Positions 53,018 through 62,800 of a stretch of 64,000 nucleotides of DNA are shown piece after piece (position 1 is the first letter of the stretch; each line of letters starts with the position of its first letter). The stretch lies in the NCBI RefSeq assembly GCF_004745955.1, contig NZ_SRLD01000003.1, positions 1 to 64,000 of the forward strand, in the 5' to 3' direction. The notes under the pieces were generated by a model that worked only from the letters and a program-made list of their open reading frames with translations, was not told the DNA's origin and made no database searches. The translations under genes were made by a program, and so were the position numbers. This DNA comes from Hymenobacter elongatus (lineage in GTDB: Bacteria; Bacteroidota; Bacteroidia; Cytophagales; Hymenobacteraceae).

Positions 53018-55258
53018 TTAGCGCCCCATCGGATACGGATTGACGCCCATATTGTGGAAGGCAAACGACCACACGTCGGCCCACTCCTGAATCTGCAGGG
53101 CCGTACTCTTCCCCGCGCCGTGGCCCGCATTCACGTCCACCCGAATCAGCTGGGGGTTCGGGCCGGCATTTTTTTCCTGGAGCGTAGCCGCGAATTTGAA
53201 CGAGTGCGCGGGCACTACCCGGTCGTCGTGGTCGGCGGTGGTAATCATGGTAGCCGGGTAGGTAGTGCCGGCCCGCAGGTTGTGCAGAGGCGAGAATTTG
53301 TAGAGGTTTTTGAACTGCTCAAAGTTGTCGGAAGTGCCGTATTCGGGTGCCCAGTTCCAGCCGATGGTGAACTTCTGGTAGCGCAGCATGTCCATTACGC
53401 CCACCGCCGGAAAGGCCACGTGCGCCAGCTCGGGCCGCTGCGTCATAATAGCGCCCACGAGCAGGCCGCCGTTGGAGCCGCCGGCAATGGCCAGGTGTTG
53501 GGCATCGGTGTAGCTCTGCACCGTGAGGTATTCGGCGGCGGCAATAAAGTCGTCGAACACGTTCTGCTTGTTGGGCGTCATGCCGGCCTGGTGCCAGGCT
53601 TCGCCGTACTCGCCTCCCCCGCGCAGGTTGGGAATAGCCAGGATACCGCCGTTTTCGAGCCACAGCATACGGGCCACGCTGAAGCCGGGCGTCAGGGAAA
53701 TATTGAAGCCCCCGTAAGCATACAGATACGTCGGGTTCTGGCCGTTCAGCCTCACGCCCTTCTTGTGCACGATAAACATCGGAATCTTCGTGCCGTCCTT
53801 GCTGGCGTAGAATACCTGCGTAGTCACGTAGTCCTGCGGGTTCACGTCTACTTTCGGCGCCCGGAACACGGTACTTTGCTTCGATTCGAGGTCGTAGCGG
53901 TAGATGGTGGTGGGGTAGGCAAAAGAAGTGAAGGCATAGTACACGCTCTTGGCATCGCGCCGGCCCCCGAAGCCCGAGGCCGTGCCGATGGCCGGCAGCA
54001 CCACATCGTTCTGGAATTCGCCCTGCTCACTGTACACTTTCACCTGGCTGCTGGCATCCTTCAGGTAGGTCACGAACAAGCGGCCGCCGACGTGCTCCAC
54101 GTTTTCCAGCTTGTTTTCGCCCTGCTTCACCACTTCTTTCCAGTTAGCTTCCTGCGGCTTTTTGGGGTCGACGAGCACAATGCGGTAGCGCGGAGCCTTG
54201 TAGTTGGTCAGCACCAGCAGCTGCCCGCCCACGTTGCCGACAACCGAGGTGTTATACTCGTAGCTCGACATGAGCGTGGTGAACTTAGTGGCCTGCTTCG
54301 GGTCCGTGAGGTCGCGCACCAGCAGGCGGTTGCCATCGGCTTTGCCATCGGTGAGGTAGAGCACCAGAAACCGCTCATCCTCGGTAGTGCCCACGGTGCG
54401 GAACCCCAGGGGCATCGTTTTATCCTCATACACCAGCTTGTCGGCACTTTGGGCCGTGCCTAGCTTGTGGAAATAGACTTTGTGGAACTCATTTTTACCC
54501 GACAGCTGGTTTTGCCCGGCCTTGGGCGCGTCGTAGCGGCTGTAGTAAAAGCCGTCTTTGGCCCAGGCCGCGCCCGATACTTTCACCCACTGCAGCTCGT
54601 CTTTGAGCGGCTGCCGGGTTTTGAGGTCCACCACTTTCAGCTTCTGCCAGTCGGAGCCGCCGCCGGAGGTGGCGTAGGCCATGTAGCGGTGGTCGTTGGA
54701 GAAATAGGTGCCAGCCAACGCGGTAGTGCCATCGGCCGAAAACTTGTTGGGGTCGAGCAGCACATCCGGCTGACCTTCCTGCCCATTCTGCTGGGTGTAG
54801 AGCACTGCCTGGTTTTGCAGGCCGTCGTTTTTAGAGAAGTATAGATTTTCGCCTTCCACCTGCGGCACGCCGAACCGCTCGTAGTTCCAGAGCTTGGTGA
54901 GCCGCGCCTTCATCTGGTCGCGGAACGGAATTTTCTCCAAGTAGCCGAATGCCACTTTGTTTTGCTCCGTTACCCAGGCTTTGGTTTCGGGCGAGTCGAG
55001 GTCTTCGAGCCAGCGGTACGGGTCCGTGACGGGCGTGCCGTGGTAGTCGTCGGTATGGTCGGTTTTGCGGGTTTTGGGGTATTCCACGGTGAGTCGGGGC
55101 AGCTCGGCCGCCGCCGCCGTGCGGCGGCTGGGGCCATTGGTTTCAGCGGTAGGCATTTCCGTAACGGGCCGACGACCAGCAACGTCGTTGGCCGGTTGGG
55201 TGGAGCGGCAAGCCGCCAGGGTCGTCAGGGCCAGCAGCGGGTAGGATAGTTTGCGCAT
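53018..55258 (-). CDS. Prolyl oligopeptidase family serine peptidase (S9A), exported
   Basis: From ATG 55258 (MRKLSYPLLALTTLAACRST) the protein has 746 residues and a lipobox (LTTLAAC). The N-terminal seven-bladed propeller begins YRWLEDLDSPETKAWVTEQN. The alpha/beta-hydrolase domain has the catalytic Ser in AGGSNGGLLVG (about 592), Asp in ADHDDRVVP (about 675) and His in NAGHGAGKS (about 712). It cleaves short peptides after proline, probably in the periplasm. It is a single gene. Confidence 0.94.
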   Translation of the reverse strand: MRKLSYPLLALTTLAACRSTQPANDVAGRRPVTEMPTAETNGPSRRTAAAAELPRLTVEYPKTRKTDHTDDYHGTPVTDPYRWLEDLDSPETKAWVTEQNKVAFGYLEKIPFRDQMKARLTKLWNYERFGVPQVEGENLYFSKNDGLQNQAVLYTQQNGQEGQPDVLLDPNKFSADGTTALAGTYFSNDHRYMAYATSGGGSDWQKLKVVDLKTRQPLKDELQWVKVSGAAWAKDGFYYSRYDAPKAGQNQLSGKNEFHKVYFHKLGTAQSADKLVYEDKTMPLGFRTVGTTEDERFLVLYLTDGKADGNRLLVRDLTDPKQATKFTTLMSSYEYNTSVVGNVGGQLLVLTNYKAPRYRIVLVDPKKPQEANWKEVVKQGENKLENVEHVGGRLFVTYLKDASSQVKVYSEQGEFQNDVVLPAIGTASGFGGRRDAKSVYYAFTSFAYPTTIYRYDLESKQSTVFRAPKVDVNPQDYVTTQVFYASKDGTKIPMFIVHKKGVRLNGQNPTYLYAYGGFNISLTPGFSVARMLWLENGGILAIPNLRGGGEYGEAWHQAGMTPNKQNVFDDFIAAAEYLTVQSYTDAQHLAIAGGSNGGLLVGAIMTQRPELAHVAFPAVGVMDMLRYQKFTIGWNWAPEYGTSDNFEQFKNLYKFSPLHNLRAGTTYPATMITTADHDDRVVPAHSFKFAATLQEKNAGPNPQLIRVDVNAGHGAGKSTALQIQEWADVWSFAFHNMGVNPYPMGR

Positions 55259-55399
55259 ACGATAGGAAGGGCGGGAAAAAGAATGGCCCGAATATAAACC
55301 CATAACCCAGCAAAAGCACAGCTTGAGCTTTTTGTTTCTGCTCCCTCTCTTTACCGATGCTGACGGGAGCTTGTATTGAGGTTAAAAAAGCAGCCCTGT

Positions 55400-55539
55400 C
55401 GAGCAACACGAGACGTCTCGCGTACTGCGGTAAGCAGCGGCCATTACTTCGAAACTGCTAGTCCGGATTGCACAAATAGGGAGTCAAGCCTGACGGGTAC
55501 TGTGGCAACATTTGCACGCGAGGTGTCTCGTGTTGCTCG
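55400..55539. repeat. Palindromic repeat downstream of the MotB-like gene
   Basis: Arms of 24 bp, starting CGAGCAACACGAGACGTCTC (55400-55423 and 55516-55539), match at 22 of 24 positions around 92 bp. The 326-bp gap between the S9A gene and the MotB-like gene holds nothing else. Confidence 0.85.
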
Positions 55540-55584
55540 GCAGGACGCCTTGTTGCTCGAGCACCACTACTCCTCAACCACTAC

Positions 55585-56262
55585 TTACAGCTGCGTCATG
55601 CGCCCAATCTTGGGAATGACCTGAATCAGGAAGCGCTTGTTCTGCCCTTCGCGGGCCCCGGCGTAGCGGCCGGTGCCGAAGAAGCCGCTGCCGCCGATGA
55701 TGAGCTCCACGCCGCGGTCCTGGCTGAAGTCGAGGCCGTTCTGCTTCCAGAAGTTGAGCAGGTTTAGGGCCCGGCGGTAGCTGAGCTGATAGGTGAGCTG
55801 CTCCTCAGCCCGGTTGCGGGCATTGTTGCCGGCGTAGCGCGCGGCCATGCCCTCCACAATCACGAGGTAGCGCACGGGCTGCTCGGTTTTGATGGTTTTG
55901 AGCACCGAGCGCAGCGTGCGGCCAGCCTGGAGCAAGGCAGGCTTATAGGCATCCTGAATCTCGTCGCGCCCGGCCTTGAACTGCACCGGCACCAGCAGCT
56001 CGTGGCGCTCCAGCGTGGGGTCGTACTTAAAGTACGTGCCTTCCAGGCGCTGCAACGAGCGGCGAATCTTGGTTATCTGCTCCAGCTCCTCGGCCTTGGC
56101 TTTCAGCTCCCCGTTGGCTTTTTTCAGGTCGTTTTCGCGCTCCTTGAACAGTTTGAAGCTATACACGAACAGTACCAGCATCACCACGAAGAGCGACGTC
56201 ATCAGATCCACGTAGCTGGGCCAGAAGAAGTCGTTGGAAGAGCGGTTTTGCGGGTCGTTCAT
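55585..56262 (-). CDS. MotB/OmpA-like stator protein (ZorB-like)
   Basis: The 225-residue protein begins MNDPQNRSSNDFFWPSYVDL. One membrane span (about 17-36) carries Asp19 in YVDLMTSLF, equivalent to the proton-binding Asp of MotB/ZorB. A coiled-coil linker (ENDLKKANGELKAKAEELEQ) and an OmpA-like peptidoglycan-binding domain follow (VIVEGMAARY, LSYRRALNLLNFW). It should pair with the MotA/ZorA-like protein encoded upstream to form a proton channel fixed to the cell wall. The set with an Hsp70-like protein, and no flagella, points to a ZorAB-type or ExbBD-type use. Confidence 0.85.
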   Translation of the reverse strand: MNDPQNRSSNDFFWPSYVDLMTSLFVVMLVLFVYSFKLFKERENDLKKANGELKAKAEELEQITKIRRSLQRLEGTYFKYDPTLERHELLVPVQFKAGRDEIQDAYKPALLQAGRTLRSVLKTIKTEQPVRYLVIVEGMAARYAGNNARNRAEEQLTYQLSYRRALNLLNFWKQNGLDFSQDRGVELIIGGSGFFGTGRYAGAREGQNKRFLIQVIPKIGRMTQL

Positions 56263-56287
56263 GGTTTTTATTGGTGTTCTAGCTGAA

Positions 56288-56450
56288 CGTCATTCTGAGC
56301 ATTCTGCGCATCAAGCAGAGACCGAGGCATCTCGCACAGCGTCGTTGTAACGGTATTGTCATGCTGAGCTTGCCGAAGCATCTCGCGTGCTGACGTCTGA
56401 GTAGTAATCCAACGTCAGCACGCGAGATGCTTCGGCAAGCTCAGCATGAC
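56288..56450. repeat. GTCATGCTGAGC-type palindromes between the stator genes
   Basis: A perfect palindrome with roughly 38-bp arms (56358-56450), starting GTCATGCTGAGCTTGCCGAA, follows a decayed half-copy (56288-56346). It separates the MotA-like and MotB-like genes, which are usually adjacent or overlapping. Confidence 0.92.
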
Positions 56451-56473
56451 GTTTCAGAGGGTTTTTTAGATCA

Positions 56474-57931
56474 TTACACCGGCTTCACCCCTCCAAACAA
56501 ACTGTCCATAAACCGCTGGAAACGGTTCTTAGAAGTCGCCTTTACCAGCACCGTATTCAGGTTTGACAATTCGAGCAGCAGCTTGGCCTGAATCTGGGAG
56601 TCCAGCTCGATTTTGCGCAGCAGCTCCCGCTGGGTGGCCGATACTTCGCGACCGAGCACGTCCTGCTGGGCGTTGAGGTTCTTGAAAGGCTCCAGGTACT
56701 GCCGAATCCGGTCGAAGACGTTGTCCTTGTTGAGCTCCTGGAAATGCTGGCTCCACTTTTCGTAGGCCTGCTGGGCGTCGCGCTCGTGGAAGCTCAGGCG
56801 CTGCTGCATCAGGTCGGTGAGGCGGCCGGTAGCTTCGTCGAAGTACTGCTCGGTGCGGGCGGCCACGTTGGTCATTTCCTTCTGGTGGCGCTGGAAGAAG
56901 TCGAGCTGGGCCTGCACCAGGTTGTCGTGCTGGCCGATGTACTGGCCCACGTTGTTGATGCCCCGCTCGAAGCCCACGAGTCGGTCGAGGATGCTGCTCA
57001 CGGCCTGGGCGGTAGCAGTGCCGTCTTCCAGCATCTCATTCAGCCGCTGCTGGTAGCCCACGAATTGCCCGAACAGCTCGGCCGACTGGCTCACTTTCTC
57101 AAACACGGCCACGTTGGCGTTGGCCATCTTGTCGAAGCCGATTTCGTTGAGCCGCAGCAGGAAGTCGCGCTGCACTTTTACGTTCTCCGTCAGCGTGCCA
57201 ATCACGGGCTCGAAGAGGACGACTTTGCTCACGAAATCCTGGTTGAACGCGTCGAGCACGCCTTTCAAATTCGACAGGCTGCCGGCCATGTCGGAGTGCA
57301 GGATGGGCAGCAGGCGGGCCTGCAAAAAGGTGTAGTAGTTGTTCTGGGCCTGGTCGAGGCGCTGGTGGGCGTTGCGCACGAGGCCGTTGCCGAGCAGCGT
57401 GAGCAGCAGCCCGACGAAGGAGCCGGCCATGGCAATGAGTACGCCGGTCAGGAAGGGCGTCAGTGCCTCGTCGTCGGATACGCCGTTGCGGGCAATGCCC
57501 ACGAGGCCCAGAATCACGCCCAGGAACGTGCCCAGCAAACCCAGGTAGAGGGGAGTGGCCACGTTGGCCTGCACCGCGTTTTCCATCACCTGACTCTGGC
57601 GCTCCGAAATGTCCTTCAGGATGCTGAAGTCGGCCGCGCCCTTGTTGTAGCGCAGGTAGCCGTTGGTATCGGCCATGATTTCGCGGAAGCCTTCCGACAC
57701 GGCCTCGGCTTTGATGATTTCGACCGGAAAGGAGCCTTCCGGGGCGTTGGCGGCGTATTCGGGCAGGTCTTCGCCGGTCGGCGTCACCAGCCGCCGCTCC
57801 ACCCGCAGGGCGTCCTTGGCCGGGTACAGCTGACTTAGCCGCTGCGCCTGGGCGCGGGTTTGCAGAAACGCGCGAATCTGCAGGCCCACGACAATGGCAA
57901 CAACAATGACTTCGAGGATTATTTCGAGCAT
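56474..57931 (-). CDS. MotA/TolQ/ExbB-like channel protein with long cytoplasmic tail (ZorA-like)
   Basis: From ATG 57931 (MLEIILEVIVVAIVVGLQIR) the protein has 485 residues. TM1 is residues 1-20, TM2 about 125-147 (TPLYLGLLGTFLGVILGLVG) and TM3 about 157-182 (PFLTGVLIAMAGSFVGLLLT). Residues 190-485 form a nearly continuous helical tail (LVRNAHQRLDQAQNNYYTFL, FERGINNVGQYIGQHDNLVQ). A MotA-type core with a long intracellular tail is the architecture of ZorA, whose tail transmits phage sensing to effectors. Family assignment is by architecture; the effector genes of classical Zorya are not seen. A hairpin GTCAGCG/CGCTGAC at 57961-57980 precedes the gene. Confidence 0.82.
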   Translation of the reverse strand: MLEIILEVIVVAIVVGLQIRAFLQTRAQAQRLSQLYPAKDALRVERRLVTPTGEDLPEYAANAPEGSFPVEIIKAEAVSEGFREIMADTNGYLRYNKGAADFSILKDISERQSQVMENAVQANVATPLYLGLLGTFLGVILGLVGIARNGVSDDEALTPFLTGVLIAMAGSFVGLLLTLLGNGLVRNAHQRLDQAQNNYYTFLQARLLPILHSDMAGSLSNLKGVLDAFNQDFVSKVVLFEPVIGTLTENVKVQRDFLLRLNEIGFDKMANANVAVFEKVSQSAELFGQFVGYQQRLNEMLEDGTATAQAVSSILDRLVGFERGINNVGQYIGQHDNLVQAQLDFFQRHQKEMTNVAARTEQYFDEATGRLTDLMQQRLSFHERDAQQAYEKWSQHFQELNKDNVFDRIRQYLEPFKNLNAQQDVLGREVSATQRELLRKIELDSQIQAKLLLELSNLNTVLVKATSKNRFQRFMDSLFGGVKPV

Positions 57932-58005
57932 GAAATCTAGAACGAAAACGAAGCACAAAGGTCAGCGCAAATACGCTGACCTACGAATCAATCTGCAAAA
58001 AAGAA

Positions 58006-58103
58006 CGGCATGCTGAGCGAAGCCGAAGCATCTCGCGTGCTGACGTATGAATAGTAATCCAACGACGCCACGCGAGATGCTTCGGCTTCGCTCAGCATGA
58101 CCG
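58006..58103. repeat. GTCATGCTGAGC-type palindromic repeat
   Basis: Arms of about 33 bp around CATGCTGAGCGAAGCCGAAG and its complement, with a loop containing ATGAATAGTAATCC. Located between the exported-protein gene and the ZorA-like gene. Confidence 0.92.
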
Positions 58104-58122
58104 TCCTATAGTTTTTCCTACC

Positions 58123-59655
58123 CTACTCAAACCGGATAGCTGCCTTCTGCTCAATCTGCCAGGCGCCGTTGCTCTTCGTCAACGTCCCTTCCTTATCAGT
58201 CACGATGCGCGACACGGGGCCGTTGGGCTGCTGATAGGCGCAAGCTTCCCGCAGGGAATACTGGGCGCTCTGGATGGCGTAGGCGTGCACGGCGGAGTTG
58301 GACGTGACGCGGAACGTGGCGCGCTCGGGCACTTTCGGGTCCGGCGTAATTTCGTAGATGCTGTCGTGCTGGGGCTGGTCCTGCAGGTCGTAGTCGCTGA
58401 AGCCGCCGTTGACGGGCACCTTCACGTAGTAGCGCGTCGGCATGGGCGCGGCCGGCTGGGCAACAGGCACCGGTGCGGTAGCTTCGGCCCAGTTCGTAGC
58501 CGGCAGCTGTACCGGAGGAATCAGGCTGTCGAACTCGTCGCGCGGGGCGCTGGCGGGGGAGCCAACGGGCAGTACCGGCGGCGTAACGGCTGCTTCCTGA
58601 AATGACTCAGGCGCTGCTACCGGCGTAGCGGCGGGTGGTGCTGGCGGCGCGGGTTTGGCTACCGGCTGCTGCTGGGGCGAGAGAGCCGCTACCGACGGGA
58701 CTTGCCGCGGCGGGTTACCCTGCGCTTGATTTCCTTGGTTGCGCGGCTGGTTCTGCTGCCTGCCCTGGTTCTGATTCTGTGGCTGATTGCCGGCCGGCCG
58801 CTTGCCCAGCTCTTCGGCCACGCGCTGCTGCACTAGCTTCTCAATCTCGCGCTGCAGCTCCGGCGTCATCCCCTTAGCGGCTGATACCGGACGAGCCGGC
58901 ATAGCGCCGCCTGCGGAAGCCTTCACCGATTCCAGCTCGCTGCGGTGGCGGTCGGCGCGGCTACCCAGGTCGCTGATGCTGCGGCGCAGCATCACGTAGA
59001 GAAACAAGCTCAGCAGCGACAAAATCAACGCCAGCGGGGCGAAGAACTTGCTCATCAGGCTCTCGCCGGAAGCTGGACGTGATGCAGCACTGTTGGCCTG
59101 AGCCTGCTCACTGCCTAGGCCAGCGCCCGCATCTGCCACCAGGGTTTCGTCAGTGGCGGCAGTATCGACGACGTCAGTCTGGTCGTCGGTCAGGCTGGAG
59201 GCCACGTCGGTGGGCGGGGTGCCGTTTTCGACGTAGCCTTTCAGCTGGGCTTCCAGATTCTGCACGCCCTGCATGCGGGCGTTATCCTTGCGGCGGGCCG
59301 GGGAGGCTTTCAGCTTGGTGATGATTTCGGTGGCCAGCTTCTGCAGCCGCGCCTTATCCGAGCCCAGACCATTATACATGGTACCCCGGCCTTCGAGCGG
59401 CTGGTAGAGCATGCTGTATACCTTCTGGCTGTCGGCCTTGATACTGTTGGCCAGCTCCTTCAGCGTGCCGCCGCAGCGCAGGGCGCTTTGCAGGTTGGGC
59501 CGGCCGGTGTCGCCGTACACGAACTTCATCGTGGCGCACCAGATCTGGGTTTTCTGCTCGTCGAGCGTGGGCTGGCCCAGGGGCGTTTGGGCGTAGCTGG
59601 CCGTGGTGAGCAGCAGGCCGGTGAGCAGGGCAAGGACGCGGTGGGGAAGAGTCAT
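58123..59655 (-). CDS. Exported single-span protein of unknown family, part of the channel/Hsp70 cluster
   Basis: From ATG 59655 (MTLPHRVLALLTGLLLTTAS) the protein has 510 residues with a signal peptide cleaved near SYAQ. A periplasmic helical domain of about 150 residues has two Cys (QIWCATMKF, ALRCGGTL). One internal membrane span (FFAPLALILSLLSLFLYVML, near 205-225) follows. The long cytoplasmic part is rich in Pro/Gln/Asn, and a compact C-terminal domain follows (RYYVKVPVNGGFSDYDLQ to WQIEQKAAIRFE). This topology would connect the periplasm to cytoplasmic partners. I do not recognise the family. It lies between the Hsp70-like and ZorA-like genes on the same strand. Confidence 0.75.
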   Translation of the reverse strand: MTLPHRVLALLTGLLLTTASYAQTPLGQPTLDEQKTQIWCATMKFVYGDTGRPNLQSALRCGGTLKELANSIKADSQKVYSMLYQPLEGRGTMYNGLGSDKARLQKLATEIITKLKASPARRKDNARMQGVQNLEAQLKGYVENGTPPTDVASSLTDDQTDVVDTAATDETLVADAGAGLGSEQAQANSAASRPASGESLMSKFFAPLALILSLLSLFLYVMLRRSISDLGSRADRHRSELESVKASAGGAMPARPVSAAKGMTPELQREIEKLVQQRVAEELGKRPAGNQPQNQNQGRQQNQPRNQGNQAQGNPPRQVPSVAALSPQQQPVAKPAPPAPPAATPVAAPESFQEAAVTPPVLPVGSPASAPRDEFDSLIPPVQLPATNWAEATAPVPVAQPAAPMPTRYYVKVPVNGGFSDYDLQDQPQHDSIYEITPDPKVPERATFRVTSNSAVHAYAIQSAQYSLREACAYQQPNGPVSRIVTDKEGTLTKSNGAWQIEQKAAIRFE

Positions 59656-59703
59656 AGCAGCGGGAAAGGAATAGGGACGCTGGTTTTTGTTGTTTGTTTC
59701 GAC

Positions 59704-59842
59704 CGTCATGCTGAGCGAAGCCGAAGCATCTCGCGTGGTGTCGTTGGATTGCTAATCAGACGTCAGCACGCGAGATGCTTCGGCTTCGCTCAGCATGACA
59801 ATGCCATTGCACGCGAGATGCTTCGACTTCGCTCAGCATGAC
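59704..59842. repeat. GTCATGCTGAGC-type palindrome plus an extra half copy
   Basis: A palindrome (59705-59799) built on GTCATGCTGAGCGAAGCCGA is followed by a third arm (59810-59842). It lies between the exported-protein gene and the Hsp70-like gene. Confidence 0.92.
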
Positions 59843-59869
59843 AGACGATTTTGTTCTAGCAGTCTTGCT

Positions 59870-62800
59870 TTACCCGTTCGAAATCAGCTCCCGGCTTAGG
59901 TTGTACAAGGCCTGCTTCATCGGGTAGAAGAACAGCGTTTCGGGCAGGGTTTCGCCCTGGCCGAGGTTGCGGCCAATCTGGTGCAGGCCCAGGTTGAGGC
60001 TGTCCTCGATTTCGCGCAACAGCAGCTCCTTGATGCGCTGCCGGTCCACGTCCACGCCGACTTCGCGCATGAGCGGGGCCACGTCGTCGTCGTCGAGCAC
60101 GATGTCTAGGAAGCGCTTGGTGTTGTCGATGATGCTCTGCTTGAGGTCGGCATCCACCTGAGGCATTTTCAGGCGGGCCGTGTCAATGTCCTGACCTTCC
60201 AGAGCACCGTTGAGCTTCACGGTCCGGATCTGGTCGAAGTCGGCGGCGCTGGTGGCGCTTTCCTCGAACAGCACCCCGCCGTTGGTGGTCGCCTCCTTGG
60301 GGTTGTCGGCGAGAATGACGCGGAAGTTCTGGGGCGCTTCCTGGCCCGTGGCAGCCTTGAACACGGCTTTGCTGATCTTCTCGATGGCGGCCATGCTGGC
60401 TCCGCCACTGAGGATGCGCAGGTACAGACTGCCCTTGCCCGAGAAGCACAGGTAGCGCGGCGGCTTGAGGCCCAGGTGCTGCACCAGCTGCGCCACGTGG
60501 TAGACGATAGCCGTGTAGTGCAGGTAAAACAGCACCCGCAGCTGCCGCCCCTTGCCCAGGCCGAGGCTCTGGGTGAAGCGCAGCGCGTCGTTGTAGGTGA
60601 AGAGCAGGCTGGTCACGTCGGCCGAGCCGAAGTCGGGGTTTTGCAGGGCCGCGCGCAGGTAGCCCTTGTACTCCTGGTTTTCTTCCGAGTCGGGCAGGCT
60701 TTCCACGTACTGCACGCCGAGGCGGAGCAGGCCGTTCTGCTTGGGCGCGCCCTGCACCCGGGCGTAGCCGTCGCCCCAGAGGTCGTCGCCGGCGAAGCGG
60801 AACGAGGAGCTGAAGGCGGGCTTCTGGTCGGCGAAGATCAGCAGGTCGGTGGTGCCGCCGCCGATGTCGATGTTGATGACGTTTTCGTCGCGGTTGGGTA
60901 CCACCTGGTTGGTGGCCGTGAGGTAGTAGTACGGCGCCACCGACTCCGAAATGCACTGGGTGGGGCGGCGGGCGCGGAAAATCTGCTGGAAGGCCTCGTC
61001 CCAGACCTGCTGGAACTGGTTGCGCAAGAACATATCAAAGCTCAGCGGGGCAAACCACACCACGCGGGTGTCTTCCAGGATGCCGCCCTGCATGGCTGCC
61101 TTGTGCTTCATCAGCAGCAGAATCTCCTTGAAGAAGGCCGCAATGCGGTTCACGCCCTGGGGGTCCAGCTCAGCGCTCCACTTCAGGTTGGTCACGAAGC
61201 GGTTCTGGGGCGGCTGGCCGGTTTCGGTGTTGATGCTGAAGCCGATGTTGATGTTGCTGAGCACCTTGCTCGGCTCATTGGCATAGGAGTTCGTCTCGCA
61301 CACGGCGGTCCGAATCGGGAATTCATACACCGACCCGGCCTCGCCGATGATGCTGGGCACGAACTCGCGGTTCTGAATCAGCGGAATATCGAACAGCTGG
61401 CCGGGGCCGCGCATGTAGCGCTGGAAGGCCGAGTAGCCCGTGTCGGGCAGCGGGGCGTTGAGCAGCTCCATCTGCAAATCAGCCTCGCCGATGGTGAACG
61501 GGCGCGGGTGCGCCGAAGGGCCGTCGGCGTAGGCCACGTGGGTGTTGCTGGTACCGAAGTCGACGGCGAAGGTGAAGCGGCGGGTGCCGCGGTCCAGCTC
61601 CCGCCAGCGCGGCACGATGAGGCCCCGGGCCGGCGGCGCCCCGTGGAAGGCCGGCGGGCAGGTCAGCTCGGCGAGGTCGAAGTGGGTGCCGGTGATTTCG
61701 TAGTAGGTGCTGCCGGCCGTGGAAACGCTCTTCTGGGTGCGCTCAAACTTGGTGGCTTTCCGGGCCGCGCCCTGGTCGGTGAGCCGCTCGCCGCCCACGA
61801 AGAACGTGAGGTCGTAGCGACGCTGCAGCATGGTGGGCGAGTTGTCGGCGTCCACGAGCATCACCTTGTAGAAGTCGTTGTACTCGGGCTGGGCGCGCAT
61901 CTTGTAGAACGGGAACACGCCCAGGCCGATGTTGGCCTTCACGATGCGGCCCTTCTCGGGAATCTCCCGGCCCTGGGCATCCTTGGGGTTCTGGGGGTTC
62001 TGGTAGTAGCTGCGCTCGAAGGTGATGAAGCGGCCGCCCTGCACCGGAATCCGCAGCGCGATGCGCACGTGGTTCAGGTCGATGGTGAAGGTGAGCAGCT
62101 CGGCCAGGTCGTGGTCGGTGAAGTACTCGAAGAACGTCTGGCGCAGGGGCAGCAGGTACGGAAACCGCGCCCGGCCCTGGGTATCGGCCCCGTACTGGAA
62201 CGTGACCTTGCCGGTGTGGAAGCGCTGGGCGTTCAGCTCGTAGGGCAGCTCTACCAGGGCGTCTTCCAGGAAGTCGCCGACGGTCAGGTACGGATACTTA
62301 AAGCCTTTGCCGGGCAGCACGCGGTTCTCCAGGGTCAGCTCGTCGGCGTAAGGCACCGGCGTGCGGTCGTCCCAGGGCTGGCCGTTGAGGTAGTTGGCGC
62401 CCTGCATGGTCAGGTTGGGGCGCAGCACCAGCGGCGTGGGCCGGCTCTGGTTGGTGTGCCGCGTGGGCGCGATGAACAGGTCGGAGCTGGTCACGGCCGA
62501 CTGGTCGGCGCGGCTCGGCAGCGGCACGTACTTCACGCTGGCCAGGTTGCCCTGGAAGTCGGCAATGGCGGGGTACTTGGTGGCAAACTGCTGGGCCGTG
62601 TGGTCGCCCTGCATCTGCATCTGGTTGATGAGGTTGCGGTCCAACCCGGCAAACACGCTGCCGGCAAACTCCCGGCGCTGCAGCTGCGGATAGGCCAGAA
62701 ACAGCTCGTAGATAAACTCCCGGAAGGCCGGCGAACGGTCTTCGAGCAACACCACCTGATTATCGAAGTAATGTCCCTTGGCCTGCGCGCGCTCCAGATC

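Noticed and set aside
55585..57931. Flagellar stator motAB
   Set aside because: No flagellar genes, gliding is by GldLM in this group, and the MotA-like protein has a long cytoplasmic tail not found in flagellar MotA.
55585..57931. Complete Zorya system
   Set aside because: Only the channel pair matches; no ZorC, ZorD helicase, ZorE nuclease or ZorF/G can be seen, so the known name is not assigned.
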